Positions 12,925-22,625 of a stretch of 39,513 nucleotides of DNA are shown one piece after another (the stretch's first letter is position 1; each line of letters opens with the position of its first letter). Below the pieces are notes generated by a model. That model saw nothing but the letters and a program-made list of their open reading frames with translations, had not been told where the DNA came from and did not search any database. This DNA comes from Chloroflexota bacterium (GTDB lineage Bacteria; Chloroflexota; Anaerolineae; B4-G1), in NCBI GenBank assembly GCA_024232355.1, contig JAAEPW010000670.1:1-39513 (forward strand), given 5' to 3'. The position numbers were made by a program, and so were the translations under genes.

Positions 12925-13286
12925 AAGACATCAAAACGATAATGCGAGAGGCGGGGGAGGCGACGGAGGGGGAGTGGGAATCGGATGGATTTCCCGACGG
13001 CAATGTCAACGCACCAGGAAATACGTGCATCGTTTATCAGGTATGCAGTGGGGCAAATGATGTTGATAATGATGGTGTCGCGAACGGATGCCACATCGCC
13101 AACATGGACCCGCCGACTACGCAGGCGTGGGGCGCGGCGTTGGTCGAGGTGATGGAGTGGGCGGCGGTTGGTTGGGATGCCGACTCGGCTGATGGGATAG
13201 ATTGCGAATCGCCAGAGCACGGGCATGCTCGCGCCGAGGTTCGCGCCATCCTCTCTCGTCACGGCTTGCGGTTGGGGGGTGAGTGA
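12921..13286 (+). CDS. Hypothetical protein
   Basis: A 121-residue protein with ATG at 12921 overlapping the LexA-like stop; the ribosome site GGGAGGCTC lies upstream. It has a helix with acidic character ([19 protein letters not shown]) and a Cys- and Asp-containing middle ([21 protein letters not shown]). No family recognised. Its stop overlaps the next ATG. Confidence 0.55.
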   Translation: MKDIKTIMREAGEATEGEWESDGFPDGNVNAPGNTCIVYQVCSGANDVDNDGVANGCHIANMDPPTTQAWGAALVEVMEWAAVGWDADSADGIDCESPEHGHARAEVRAILSRHGLRLGGE

Positions 13287-13435
13287 TGGAAATATTTGTG
13301 AACCTGTTGATCGGCTTCGGCTGTGGTGTAGGGCTTTTCTTTGGGTTCTTTATCGGCGCAAATTACATCTGGAAAAACCTACTAAGGTGGCAAGACAGAT
13401 GGCACGAAGTAAAGGAGCCAACCGATGACCAATGA
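13286..13435 (+). CDS. Small membrane protein
   Basis: A 49-residue protein starting at the ATG at 13286, directly at the previous stop. Residues 4-28 are strongly hydrophobic (FVNLLIGFGCGVGLFFGFFI), a single membrane segment, followed by a basic, aromatic tail (WKNLLRWQDRWHEVKEP). It overlaps the next gene by 11 nt. It could be a holin-like, antiholin or superinfection-exclusion protein; that is inference. Confidence 0.55.
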   Translation: MEIFVNLLIGFGCGVGLFFGFFIGANYIWKNLLRWQDRWHEVKEPTDDQ

Positions 13436-13892
13436 CGAGCGCGACAAGAGGATCGAGGAGTTGGAGGCAGAGGTCGAGCGGCTGCGGGCACGCACCCACG
13501 AGATCCAAGAGCGGGAGGACAAGAAACACGCCGCGCTAAAGACGCGCATGGACATCCTCGAAATCACAGAAAGCATTTACGAGAATACGATCAAGCGGGG
13601 ACAACAATGGTTTTGGGATGTAGAGAAAATGGCAATCAAACCCTACGGCTTATCCCGTGCCGACGCGCTCAAAATTGGTACGCTCATCACCAATCGAGAG
13701 CAAGCAGAGTCCCGTGTCGCCGAACTTGAATCCGAGCTGAAACAGTACCGCGCCGCACCGACCCCCGACGAGGTGATCGAAGAAGTCGAGGTGGCTACCG
13801 AACGACTCGACGCAGTTGACCCACCGCGTGGGGTGCAGATACCCGACAACCCGGATCACTTCTTCTCTCACTCGCGATGGTGGGAGGATTGA
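13425..13892 (+). CDS. Hypothetical protein, coiled coil
   Basis: A 155-residue protein with ATG at 13425 and AAAGGAGCCAACC upstream. Residues 5-45 form a charged coiled coil (DERDKRIEELEAEVERLRAR), and a second lies around 93-108 (ESRVAELESELKQYRA). The C-terminus (NPDHFFSHSRWW) is aromatic. Probably oligomeric. Function unknown. Confidence 0.6.
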   Translation: MTNDERDKRIEELEAEVERLRARTHEIQEREDKKHAALKTRMDILEITESIYENTIKRGQQWFWDVEKMAIKPYGLSRADALKIGTLITNREQAESRVAELESELKQYRAAPTPDEVIEEVEVATERLDAVDPPRGVQIPDNPDHFFSHSRWWED

Positions 13893-13903
13893 AAGGAAAG
13901 CCA

Positions 13904-14176
13904 ATGACCAAACGATGCAAGCCGACAATGGGCAACGCGGTGAAATCTTTTTGCTGGGATTGTCTCGGCAGATATACCGATGGTAAACAAGATTGTGAGA
14001 ATCCCCGTTGTCCATTATATTTATGGATGCCATACCGGGACAAAGAATCAGAACCGGACATGTGGTGGACAAAATGGAATCCCAAAAAGGTAGGTTTTCA
14101 AGCGTGGAAAGAACCAACACCGGAACAGGTTGCAAGGGCAAGGGCGATGGTAGAGGCAAGGCTGGCCAGGAAATAA
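13904..14176 (+). CDS. Small four-Cys zinc-binding-type phage protein
   Basis: A 90-residue protein with ATG at 13904 and AAAGGAAAG upstream. C17-x2-C20-x10-C31-x4-C36 then PLYLWMPYR resembles a common small phage protein with the 'C..C.G....C....CPLY.YR' arrangement. It probably binds zinc and DNA or RNA, often in replication or late gene control; the exact role is not known. It is the last rightward gene and faces the end of the tail genes. Confidence 0.7.
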   Translation: MTKRCKPTMGNAVKSFCWDCLGRYTDGKQDCENPRCPLYLWMPYRDKESEPDMWWTKWNPKKVGFQAWKEPTPEQVARARAMVEARLARK

Positions 14177-14279
14177 TACTATCGAACTAGAGAACAATGA
14201 CAGAATCGGCTCGAATGATTTATGAAGGGGGTAGGTAGGGTAGGGACGTACGGCGGTTTAAAGGGGCGTCTCGTGTGTC
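14177..14279. other. Convergent intergenic region with G-run cluster
   Basis: The rightward and leftward transcription units meet here. Bases 14227-14245 on the plus strand hold GGGGGTAGGTAGGGTAGGG, four G-tracts separated by short loops, able in principle to form a weak quadruplex. No clear two-way terminator is seen; CTCGT/ACGAG near the stop codon of the holin-like gene is only a five-base stem without a T-run. Confidence 0.4.
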
Positions 14280-14528
14280 CTACGAGGTTATAGCAATTAC
14301 GCTGCCGAGAATACCAAGGGCAGCAACTAACGCCACAATCGCCTTGACTAGTACACCGTTTCCGTTGACAGCGGATTTAGGTGTGACGCTTTTGCGACAC
14401 GTATCCTTGTGCACCGAGATCGCTTCTATCATATCCGCCTTCGTTGCGAGGTGGGGGAGGGTGCCGTTTAGCATTCCTTTGATCTCGGATACGTCTTCTT
14501 TCACGTCGCTGATTTCAGCCTTAGTCAT
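14280..14528 (-). CDS. Small tail-anchored membrane protein, XhlA/holin-like
   Basis: An 82-residue protein. The N-terminus (KAEISDVKEDVSEIKGMLNG) is coiled-coil-like, and residues 59-80 are hydrophobic (LVKAIVALVAALGILGSVIAI), a single membrane span at the very C-terminus. This layout, charged helix plus C-terminal anchor, is that of XhlA-type lysis helpers and some holins. It is the last gene of the late leftward unit. The assignment is by architecture; a tail-associated role is possible. Confidence 0.55.
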   Translation of the reverse strand: MTKAEISDVKEDVSEIKGMLNGTLPHLATKADMIEAISVHKDTCRKSVTPKSAVNGNGVLVKAIVALVAALGILGSVIAITS

Positions 14529-15645
14529 AGCTCGAGCCCTCCCATATGGATGCAGTGTGGATTGTTATTTCTTCCCCGGCGTCACATTTCAATTCGATTT
14601 TGAATTCTTCCCTAGCGGAGTTGCTGAAATCAATTCCCGTTGCCGGGGTGCCGTCGTCGTATTTGATTAGTGCGGCGGTCTTGTTGTTGCCTGACCATTC
14701 CCAGGTGTCCGCGTTGTCGATGTTCGTGACTTTGATGTAGCAGTCGCCGCCTTTGTTTGTCGCCGTCACGATGAAAGCAGGTTTGCACTCGATGTTTTTT
14801 GTGCCTGCCGTCAGCTTGCGCGGTTTGAAAATTAATGGCGATGGGTTAGCCGCACCGCCGAACATGTTGACGTATGAAGTTGAGTCCGTCCATACGCCGA
14901 TTTGATGACCCCATTGCCAACACCTTCTCCCTACGCGGTAAGCAGTCTCCGAATGAACGTCTGAATGCTCACCGATTTTGTGAAGCAACCCGCCGAGAGA
15001 AACAGCGTGGGTGCCGTCATAGCCACGGATGACTTGACCCACACTCATCTCCGACTTGACGATCTCCACTTGTGCATCGGTCAATGGTATCTGAGGCGTT
15101 TCCCAAATGGACAGCGCAGCAAACTGGACGCCTTGAAAATCCACCTTGCCAACGCGGAATTCATCAGTCCCGTTGGGTTGCCATATGATCCGGTCGCCGT
15201 CGGTATCCCATATCGCCGCTTCGGCATCTCCCAAATCTAGCTCGTCACCATAGCCCGACGTGAGGGTGACAGATTGCGTGTCGTAGTCGAGCACCATGAT
15301 CGTCTGCGTGTTGCCAAGTGGATCAATCCAATCAATGCCAGGGTCCACACTACCCGCACCGGCAGGGGCGTCCCATCTCAACCACGAAATGATAATGTTT
15401 CTGTCGTCGTTCGCGGCGTCGGTCTTCTCCGGGCCAGATAGGATAAGATAGAAAATACCGGCGCTAGGATTGATGGTCAACTCGGGCGGTCCTGAGTAGG
15501 CGAAGATCTGTGGAGTGAAAGCCCAATTGATCAAGTGGTTCATCTGCGCTTGCAACCGTCGCCCTGTTACGTATGCCGTCGGGGGGTCGGACGTTTGACA
15601 ATTAGTTGGAGCCGTCCACGGTGGTAATCGTTCGTGCTCAGTCAT
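14521..15645 (-). CDS. Tail/baseplate-associated structural protein
   Basis: A 374-residue protein with ATG at 15645 in an ATGA overlap. It is beta-rich with many Gly, Asp and Thr, and contains AYVTGRRLQAQMNHLINWAF near the N-terminus. The C-terminal part (EEFKIELKCDAGEEITIHTA) looks like a beta-sandwich. Its place after the tail tip and its composition suggest a fibre, collar or appendage protein. No enzymatic motif. Confidence 0.5.
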   Translation of the reverse strand: MTEHERLPPWTAPTNCQTSDPPTAYVTGRRLQAQMNHLINWAFTPQIFAYSGPPELTINPSAGIFYLILSGPEKTDAANDDRNIIISWLRWDAPAGAGSVDPGIDWIDPLGNTQTIMVLDYDTQSVTLTSGYGDELDLGDAEAAIWDTDGDRIIWQPNGTDEFRVGKVDFQGVQFAALSIWETPQIPLTDAQVEIVKSEMSVGQVIRGYDGTHAVSLGGLLHKIGEHSDVHSETAYRVGRRCWQWGHQIGVWTDSTSYVNMFGGAANPSPLIFKPRKLTAGTKNIECKPAFIVTATNKGGDCYIKVTNIDNADTWEWSGNNKTAALIKYDDGTPATGIDFSNSAREEFKIELKCDAGEEITIHTASIWEGSSYD

Positions 15646-16307
15646 CAGGAACCCCCGAACATTGGTAGAGTCCAAGCCATACCAACCTCGTAAATCAAAT
15701 TGTTGAGAGTGTTAGCACCCGCTGTCATCATGGCGTAGGAACTGACCGGCCGGTGTTCCTTGTAGACTCGCGAGGCTGCTGTATCCTTCTCGACGGGTGA
15801 CGCGTATGCAGCACCGGCAGGACTCGGGTCGGTGTAGGCTTCATCGTTTGCGCCTTCGAAGTAGAGAGCGCCGATGTAGCAATCGTTATCACCGTTCGTA
15901 TGCTGCGCCAGGAAGTCAACCGGGGCGTAGCGCTTGGCGTTCTCCGGGTCCGCGGTGAAGTCCTGTTGTGGCTTGCCTTTGAGGTTTGCCACCGTCGTCG
16001 CAGGGAGGTCGCCGTTACCCCATTGAAAAGTATTTGATGTGGTCGTGTATTGTTCGAAGGTGTCGGCAGTCGTCGCGGAATGAAACCGCCAGAAACCACG
16101 AAGCGTTGTAGTTGCACCGGCATCGCTCAGCCAATCTAGATAGTACTTCTGACGCCGCACCGTGAAGTTACTCGACCAATGGCGGGGGCACGTCGGGAGA
16201 TTGAACAGAGCGTACATATGATCCCACAAGAACGGACCACCATCGGGCTCGCCTTTTACGACGTAGGGAAAGTCGGTCGGTTCGAGACCACCCGTAGGCT
16301 TGGCCAT
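15645..16307 (-). CDS. Tail-associated hypothetical protein
   Basis: A 220-residue protein with ATG at 16307 (TAATG overlap); a GTG nine bases further upstream is in frame but less likely. Beta-rich, Gly-, Thr- and aromatic-rich (NTFQWGNGDLPATTVANLKG, FLAQHTNGDNDCYIGALYFE). It is co-transcribed with the tail tip gene. Likely an appendage or tip accessory. Confidence 0.45.
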   Translation of the reverse strand: MAKPTGGLEPTDFPYVVKGEPDGGPFLWDHMYALFNLPTCPRHWSSNFTVRRQKYYLDWLSDAGATTTLRGFWRFHSATTADTFEQYTTTSNTFQWGNGDLPATTVANLKGKPQQDFTADPENAKRYAPVDFLAQHTNGDNDCYIGALYFEGANDEAYTDPSPAGAAYASPVEKDTAASRVYKEHRPVSSYAMMTAGANTLNNLIYEVGMAWTLPMFGGS

Positions 16308-19300
16308 TATATCCACCTTCGTCCGGGTATCTCGACCGACCCGGTGTCTAGCAGTCCATCATACTGCGCGTGATACAACCAATTGCGCTGTGCGGAATGC
16401 AGGTTAGCGTTGTCCCAATCGCCATAGATAACGATGTGGTCTACCCCGTCATCCCACGTAATACCCATACCCGTCTTTGTCAGCTTCGCAGACCCAGCCG
16501 TTAGGTTGAGATTAGAGATCACAACGTCTTCATAAACGGTTGGGTTCTCTTCATCGGAGAACACTGTCACGCGATAGTCGGTAGAATCCTCGACGACGTA
16601 TTCATCCGTGCTTGCGTTGTACGATACATTCGCAAAGTAACTCAGGTCGGTCCGGCCAGAGTTGGCTTGATATTCCTGCGCCGCTGTGGTGTCTGCTGTA
16701 ACGTTGTCGTTGTCGTCAACAGTCGATGAGGTGATACGCAGTGAAGGCGCGATGTCGTAATGTCCCGCCGGGCTAATACGATACTCCACGTTGACTTTCA
16801 TCTTCGCCCAATCGACGGACATCTTGGTGACGAGCGCCGGTTGTGAGACGAGACCATAGGAACCATCGTAAGGCTGTCTAGCGTTCGGGTCTGTCACGAG
16901 TACCGACCCCCCAACGGGGTGCTTGATAACGCCGCTGATAGTACTCTCAACCGACTGAGTGGGCATCGACCACATGAGCCGTGCGAGGTGGGCGTTTGAA
17001 AAGTACTCGGCTGCCGTCTTTATTTGTGCCGATGTACCCGTCCATCCTTGGATGTGGGTGAGCTTGTCTTGTATGTTCATGGTCACATCACGGCCGCCCG
17101 TTGCGCTTGTCGCTTCGGACGATGACACGTTGATTTCAATTGCCGCTTTTGTCGAGCTACCTATATAGCCAAACTTCGCCGACACTCTGTTGACCAACGG
17201 AGCCGCCGAGTGTTGTCCGGTTGCTATGGATTGATGCTTGCGTGTTGCGCCGTTCAGGCTGCGTCCTTCTGACTGCGCGGTAGATGCCAACACCAAACCC
17301 ATATGACGAAATCGAATAACGTGTTGCTTGACACTCGCGTCCCATTCCCACCGCATGACGATCGCGTGATACTGGCAAATCGACTTGAGCATTTTCCACG
17401 GGTTGATCTTCGCGTCAAAGCGCAGGGCTACATATTCGTCCGGTAGCTTCGGCGTCGTGAGTTCATCGAGGCTATCCCAATCGATTGTTGCGTACTGTTC
17501 GGTGTTCAAGCCAACATCATATTCAACCGCATCGGGTATCGCGTCGAATGTATAGCGAGGGGGGAGGACGGTTTCTGTTGTGAGGTCTCCGAGTAACCGT
17601 CTGAATAAATCCGATACGCTTGTCGCTTGAACATGCGCCGCCATAGTCACCCGGAACGGGTCACCGCCGCACGGCTCATCGTGTAGTTCCGGGATATAGA
17701 ACAAACAGAAACCACAATAGAAAAATGGACTCGGCGCGATGTCAGGATTTTGTTTGATCAAGCCGCCGTCGTAGTTGAGAAACGTCGTCGAGATTGTATC
17801 CGATGCTTCGAGGAGGTTCTCAACTTCGTCTACATCCTTCAAAGCCATAGAGCACAACGTCGGCTTGCCGTTCACAAATCTATCTTCCGCGCCAATCCAT
17901 ACTTCGCCCATGCCGTCGAAGTCGGAGACCGGACAATAATATGATTGCAAATATAACTCGGCTGCGTCGTCGTTGTCACCCGACACCGGCCACTCGTCTA
18001 GCTTCTCACCATTGATTGCAAAGCCTTGATGGCCGCTCGCATCACTCCAATCGTATTGGTAGAAGTAGCGCGCTTTGTAAGGGGTGACGGCACCGGCAAG
18101 AAAACCTTCATCTTCGGCACCGGTCCCGGCGTGATACCACAAGCCATCATGATATTGGCAGCGCCGCAAACTCCATGCACTCGATGGGAACGTCATCGCC
18201 GGACGTAGAAAAAACGAGTCAAACTTTGAAATTAAAGTCTTTAGCGTCTCGTGATGCTCGAAGCTAGGGAGATTAAAATTTAGAATCCAAGGAAGTATAC
18301 CGCCTGTATATGATGAGTGTGCTCCGGTGGGTGCCCCGTTGTCATCATGCTTGAGTGCAGTCGATGACAAGTGATAATCATAGACGAGTGTGTCGGAACT
18401 ATAGACGCCGGCACCCGCCGACATCGCGGCTATCTCAGCGGCAAGGGCGAGTCTTATATGTGGTCTGGTGGCAAAGTGTACGGTTGAATCTTCGGCGCAC
18501 AGCCACACAACTTTACGCGTCCATGCACTAGCTTGCCACTCCCATATGATCATATGCCCGGCTTCACCATCGCCGGAAGCGCCCAGCGCATGATCACGGG
18601 TAGGTGGTCCCGCCGAATCGTCGTGACCACGGGAGAAACTATATCCATAAAGCTCGCCGGATACCACGGGGTAGGAAACCTTTTGATTTAGATACGCCCA
18701 CCATGGCTCGCAGTCTACAGTGTACAGTCCGTCCTCGATTGTAATCTTGGACGATACCCGCCCGTGATGAACTTTCCCAATCTCCCCGGCATCGATAGGT
18801 GCGTTTGTCGCTTCGTTGATCGGAATACAAAACAGATACGCCGGGCGTCCGGTGATACCACCGACAGGGGCGTCAGCCAAAGACACAGCTACCGGGTTGT
18901 CCGGTTGAACCTCATGCGTGCAAGGTCGCGTGTCCCATATCCCCCGGTCGATTGTCGCAAGCGAAAACATATTGTCACCCGTGGATACCGGAGCGCTTGC
19001 CGTGGCGATGACCTCTTTACCAATCCAAATATATGTTGGGATGCTTTGGTCTTCGTTATCCTCAATGATGTCATACAGTCGATCGCCATAGTCGCAGAAT
19101 ATCTTTATTCCCGTAGCGCTTTTGGTCATCGTCGCTTGCAATCTAGCCGAGTGGATCTGCGTATCAATGCGCGGGTCCGGTAGCGTGGTCAGTCCTTCAA
19201 TGCCTCGTATCTCCCTCGACCCTTGCACATGTGGCCACGTCACACCGGGTTCTACATCGGCAATCTTTACCGACCATCGCCCACCGGATATGGTTGAGTC

Positions 19301-19582
19301 GGTCTCATTAGACGAGATAGAGATCGTCGGCAAACCGTTAGAGTCCAAGAACCCTTCTAGTATCTGAACAGATAGCGCGGCTTTGGCGTTGCCGTTTTCC
19401 TGAGTGAGCTGATAGCCAAACATGAGTTGCTTTTCATCTTCTGTTAAATCCAACGGTCCCGTGGTGGCAGCCCATGGCATCCCCGCCACATAGAACACCC
19501 AACGACATGGACCTCCATTGTCCAGGCAGAAGTTGTGAAATTCGTAACTCAACTTGGCACCGTCCAAGATGGCTCGAGACAA
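16307..19582 (-). CDS. Tail tip / baseplate hub protein
   Basis: A 1091-residue protein, the largest of the window. It follows the tape measure and one more gene, which is the place of the central tip or hub protein (gpJ-like) of siphoviruses. The N-terminal part has repeated beta-sandwich features (TISGGRWSVKIADVEPG), the middle carries YVALRFDAKINPWKMLKSIC and the C-terminal quarter is Thr- and Asp-rich with fibronectin-like strands (TADTTAAQEYQANSG, DYRVTVFSDEENPTVYEDVV). It probably forms the tail tip that contacts the cell. The start is a TTG at 19582 in a 34-nt overlap, so its N-terminus is uncertain. Confidence 0.6.
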   Translation of the reverse strand: MSRAILDGAKLSYEFHNFCLDNGGPCRWVFYVAGMPWAATTGPLDLTEDEKQLMFGYQLTQENGNAKAALSVQILEGFLDSNGLPTISISSNETDSTISGGRWSVKIADVEPGVTWPHVQGSREIRGIEGLTTLPDPRIDTQIHSARLQATMTKSATGIKIFCDYGDRLYDIIEDNEDQSIPTYIWIGKEVIATASAPVSTGDNMFSLATIDRGIWDTRPCTHEVQPDNPVAVSLADAPVGGITGRPAYLFCIPINEATNAPIDAGEIGKVHHGRVSSKITIEDGLYTVDCEPWWAYLNQKVSYPVVSGELYGYSFSRGHDDSAGPPTRDHALGASGDGEAGHMIIWEWQASAWTRKVVWLCAEDSTVHFATRPHIRLALAAEIAAMSAGAGVYSSDTLVYDYHLSSTALKHDDNGAPTGAHSSYTGGILPWILNFNLPSFEHHETLKTLISKFDSFFLRPAMTFPSSAWSLRRCQYHDGLWYHAGTGAEDEGFLAGAVTPYKARYFYQYDWSDASGHQGFAINGEKLDEWPVSGDNDDAAELYLQSYYCPVSDFDGMGEVWIGAEDRFVNGKPTLCSMALKDVDEVENLLEASDTISTTFLNYDGGLIKQNPDIAPSPFFYCGFCLFYIPELHDEPCGGDPFRVTMAAHVQATSVSDLFRRLLGDLTTETVLPPRYTFDAIPDAVEYDVGLNTEQYATIDWDSLDELTTPKLPDEYVALRFDAKINPWKMLKSICQYHAIVMRWEWDASVKQHVIRFRHMGLVLASTAQSEGRSLNGATRKHQSIATGQHSAAPLVNRVSAKFGYIGSSTKAAIEINVSSSEATSATGGRDVTMNIQDKLTHIQGWTGTSAQIKTAAEYFSNAHLARLMWSMPTQSVESTISGVIKHPVGGSVLVTDPNARQPYDGSYGLVSQPALVTKMSVDWAKMKVNVEYRISPAGHYDIAPSLRITSSTVDDNDNVTADTTAAQEYQANSGRTDLSYFANVSYNASTDEYVVEDSTDYRVTVFSDEENPTVYEDVVISNLNLTAGSAKLTKTGMGITWDDGVDHIVIYGDWDNANLHSAQRNWLYHAQYDGLLDTGSVEIPGRRWI

Positions 19583-20391
19583 GGACCAAGACAGTTAACA
19601 CTAGCCGTCAAGTAGTCTAGCGAATGACCGATACTCGGGCGGGGTGTTCGTTGGTTGCCGGTGAGCTGACAGAAGATATGGGTTGACGGGTTGGTGGTGT
19701 ACGAGAAGTTCACCCCACTGTCCGTCGTCACGTCCGCAACTACGGTTGCGTCGGATGCGTCAGGGTAGAAATAGAATCCCTTGATAGATACATTGTCGCC
19801 ACTTGTGGTGTTGGCGGCGCGAGCCTGATAAATGAATTCATCCCAACTTCGCTCTGCTATCATGGCATCGGTAGCGAACTGTTTATCGATACCGACCTTG
19901 GGCTCGTGTTCGAATTCCATTTTCATTTGTCGCACTGTGGACGCCGTAGAGATGCCGGCGTAAGTACCATTCGCGGTATTGGTACCACGTACCGTCTTCG
20001 ATTGATCACGTGTGAACCAATCGAGGTTAGAGATTGTCCGCGTGGGGTACCAAATCTTAGCAACCGTTTTGTTGCCGGTTGCGCTTGCCACACCGTTCAC
20101 ATCCTCGGTTCCATCGAAGCCGAGAAGTTCCTGGAGGTCATCGTCCCATGTGATGGTGAAGGTTCCGGGGGTGATCTCAATGGACACCCTCAATGTGTCT
20201 GGGTCGAGTGACAGGGAAATGGTATTGTTAATTCCGTCAAGTACCTTGTTAACTTTCCACAAGACAGCCAGCATATTTCCATATGAGCCAGACGGAACCA
20301 CAACCGGATCAGCACCACCACCATCGTTGATACTGAAATTATTATTCGCGTCGTTGATCTCAACCGGCAACATATAGAGTGAGCGTGTCAT
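19549..20391 (-). CDS. Tail protein between tape measure and tip (distal-tail position)
   Basis: A 280-residue protein with ATG at 20391 overlapping the tape measure stop (ATGA). It is beta-rich (ISLSLDPDTLRVSIEITPG; PGTFTITWDDDLQELLGFDG). Its place, immediately after the tape measure, is the slot of distal tail proteins (Dit-like) in many siphoviruses, but no Dit signature is clear. Function by position only. Confidence 0.45.
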   Translation of the reverse strand: MTRSLYMLPVEINDANNNFSINDGGGADPVVVPSGSYGNMLAVLWKVNKVLDGINNTISLSLDPDTLRVSIEITPGTFTITWDDDLQELLGFDGTEDVNGVASATGNKTVAKIWYPTRTISNLDWFTRDQSKTVRGTNTANGTYAGISTASTVRQMKMEFEHEPKVGIDKQFATDAMIAERSWDEFIYQARAANTTSGDNVSIKGFYFYPDASDATVVADVTTDSGVNFSYTTNPSTHIFCQLTGNQRTPRPSIGHSLDYLTASVNCLGPCLEPSWTVPS

Positions 20392-22250
20392 ACGTCTTGA
20401 TCCTCAGAGAATGTTCGTCCGCCATGATTGCGGTTCGACTCGTTTTGATTTACGACAGCCGAGAAGATACCCTCAGCCCCGCCGGTTAACACAACTTCGA
20501 CGACGGTTGTATCACCACCACCGCCACTCTGCCCCGACGATGGACCACCGTATCCACCGTCACCGCCCATACCACCGGAAGCACCGCCACTATCAAAGGT
20601 GATACCCTCGGGAGTTCCGCCACCGCCGTATGGCGTGGTTCTAATCTTGTTACCAATAGCCGCACCGGCAACACCCACCGCCGCCGCCGCCGCCGCACCC
20701 AACACCGGACCCACGTAGGGGATCCCCGCAAGGGCTTGGTAAGCCTTCATGCTAGCCAATAGGGTCTGAACAACGTTCTCACTGTACGCCGCCGCACGCC
20801 CGATGTAGAAAGCCTTCTTGTTCTCTACGGCTTGCAGTGTACCGATGGCGCTAAAGAAGGTTTGAGACAGCCCTAGCTTACCCTGTAAGCCGGACTCCCA
20901 TATCTCGGTCGACTCGTTTACATAGTGTTGCTCTATGCCAAGCAATTCCTCGAAGGCGCTAATCCTGTAGCCGTGAGCCTCTGCCCACCATATCTGCTTC
21001 TGCTCGTCGTCGGCTTGTCGTTGCAATCGAATCTCTTGCTCGACCTCCCACGATTCCCACAGCAACATCATGCGGCTTTTGTACATCGTGTCTTGAGCTT
21101 CGGTTAGTTCTTCGATGCCCTCAACGTCTGCCATGATGTCAAGGCTAGCAATCTCCGGGGGCAACTCGCCGCTTTGTTCGGTGCCGATTAGGTCACTGAT
21201 TTGTTGCTGTCCGTGAACCCTCCACGGTCCCGCCTCGCCGCGTGTGATGTTGACCCCGCGACCGCTCCCGGTTGGTTTCTTGTCGTCGTCTGTTGTAGGA
21301 TCGGGAGTCCCTGTCACATCGGGCTTGTAGTCGTCGGACAGTAACTTATCAATTCTCTCTTTGTCCGCTCTCCACTCTGCCTCCATTTCGGCAGTGCTCT
21401 TTTTGGTCTTTGCTGTGGTTGCTTTGATGTTGGCCAATTCAGTTAGGAGAGCAAGACTTTTTGCGGCAGCGGCGTTAGCCGCGTTAATCTCTTTTGTCCA
21501 ATCGCCGAATAGACCCGTCCCATGAACGAGCGACAGGTTCAGCCCGTTCATCATATCCTTTAAGCCACCACCGTGTAGCATGTAGTCTGTTAGCGCCCCG
21601 TCGGATATAACCATCTGCTCGTTAAAATAACTTAGTGCACCATTGAGGTCGCCGAGAACACCACCCCCACTGTCACCACCATCGGTGAAGTGAAATAGCA
21701 AACCCATAGTCGTGTCTACATTGTTGCCGAAAACATACATTGATTCCGACAGCGTTTCGATCTCGACGGTCATCCCTTTCGCCGCTGCACTTACCTTCTC
21801 CATCCCTTCGGCTTGAGCGAGCTGGAGGTCTTCTGTATTTTCGAGGTCCAAACCATAGCGCTTCAATGCCCTTGTGCTACCACGGGTTATGGCGTCAGTC
21901 AGTGCGTTCATTTCTGAGGTTACATCGGTGCCCATCTTCTTCGCCATGTTGGTGGCAAGCACGGCAACGTCTTTGAACTGTTTACCTGTTATCTCCATTT
22001 GTGCGGCTGTAAACTTATTGGCATTTCGCATCAATGCCATTGTGTCCACTAGCCCCTTGGTCGCCGCGTCAGCCTCGGATATATCAATCTCAAGGCGGGA
22101 AAAAATCATAGAAAATTTTTCCATGTCCTTAACGGTGTTCACAACTTTCTTACCGAGCTTGGCAACCATCTGCCCCGCCGCTTGGAGGGAGGCCATACCC
22201 CCTGGGCCCAATTTTGAATTGACGCTCAGTATGACATCGGCAACGGCCAT
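20388..22250 (-). CDS. Tail tape measure protein (short)
   Basis: A 620-residue protein starting at the ATG at 22250. The N-terminus is helical with MASLQAAGQMVAKLGKKVVN; a further helical region (AAAKSLALLTELANIKATTA) and a hydrophobic stretch near residues 515-540 (YVGPVLGAAAAAAVGVAGA) follow, then a Gly- and Ser-rich segment. This is the usual composition of tape measure proteins, which set tail length and help DNA pass the membrane. At about 0.15 nm per residue it predicts a tail near 90 nm. The gene follows the tail tube and chaperone genes, as expected. Confidence 0.82.
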   Translation of the reverse strand: MAVADVILSVNSKLGPGGMASLQAAGQMVAKLGKKVVNTVKDMEKFSMIFSRLEIDISEADAATKGLVDTMALMRNANKFTAAQMEITGKQFKDVAVLATNMAKKMGTDVTSEMNALTDAITRGSTRALKRYGLDLENTEDLQLAQAEGMEKVSAAAKGMTVEIETLSESMYVFGNNVDTTMGLLFHFTDGGDSGGGVLGDLNGALSYFNEQMVISDGALTDYMLHGGGLKDMMNGLNLSLVHGTGLFGDWTKEINAANAAAAKSLALLTELANIKATTAKTKKSTAEMEAEWRADKERIDKLLSDDYKPDVTGTPDPTTDDDKKPTGSGRGVNITRGEAGPWRVHGQQQISDLIGTEQSGELPPEIASLDIMADVEGIEELTEAQDTMYKSRMMLLWESWEVEQEIRLQRQADDEQKQIWWAEAHGYRISAFEELLGIEQHYVNESTEIWESGLQGKLGLSQTFFSAIGTLQAVENKKAFYIGRAAAYSENVVQTLLASMKAYQALAGIPYVGPVLGAAAAAAVGVAGAAIGNKIRTTPYGGGGTPEGITFDSGGASGGMGGDGGYGGPSSGQSGGGGDTTVVEVVLTGGAEGIFSAVVNQNESNRNHGGRTFSEDQDV

Positions 22251-22253
22251 CGT

Positions 22254-22625
22254 TTAAAATTCCATTTCTTCCATCACACCTTTGTAAAGCGTGAGGGTGG
22301 CTTTATGAGTTGGGAACTCTTTGCGGTGGATGTGAACTGCCGCCATGAGAATGCCTTGTGCTTCGGCGCACGCCTGGTCATCCTTGGCAGTTTTTAGTGC
22401 GGCTGCTAGTAGCTCCCCGCCGCCGTCCGCCTTCGTGCAATCAATCACGGGAGTCCCCGCGTATTCGGCGAATGAATCACCGGGGTCTACATCGAACCCA
22501 TCCACCTCGACGGGTACAATGATTGTTACCGATACGGGGACGCCTACCCATACTTTACCGGGTTGCGTTGGCGGCTGCGTTTGCTCGCTTGGCTGCTTCG
22601 GCTTCTCGCTTGTCGTGTTGTCCAC
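22254..22625 (-). CDS. Small tail-region protein
   Basis: A 123-residue protein with a GTG start at 22625 and stop three bases before the tape measure. The N-terminus is Pro-, Gln- and Thr-rich (SEKPKQPSEQTQPPTQPGK), the rest mixed. It overlaps the frameshifted chaperone segment by 71 nt in another frame, unusually long for this genome, so the start may lie further in or the overlap may be real. Function unknown. Confidence 0.45.
   Translation of the reverse strand: MDNTTSEKPKQPSEQTQPPTQPGKVWVGVPVSVTIIVPVEVDGFDVDPGDSFAEYAGTPVIDCTKADGGGELLAAALKTAKDDQACAEAQGILMAAVHIHRKEFPTHKATLTLYKGVMEEMEF

Noticed and set aside
14270..14286. Bidirectional terminator at the convergent end
   Set aside because: Only a five-base stem without a U-run on either strand.
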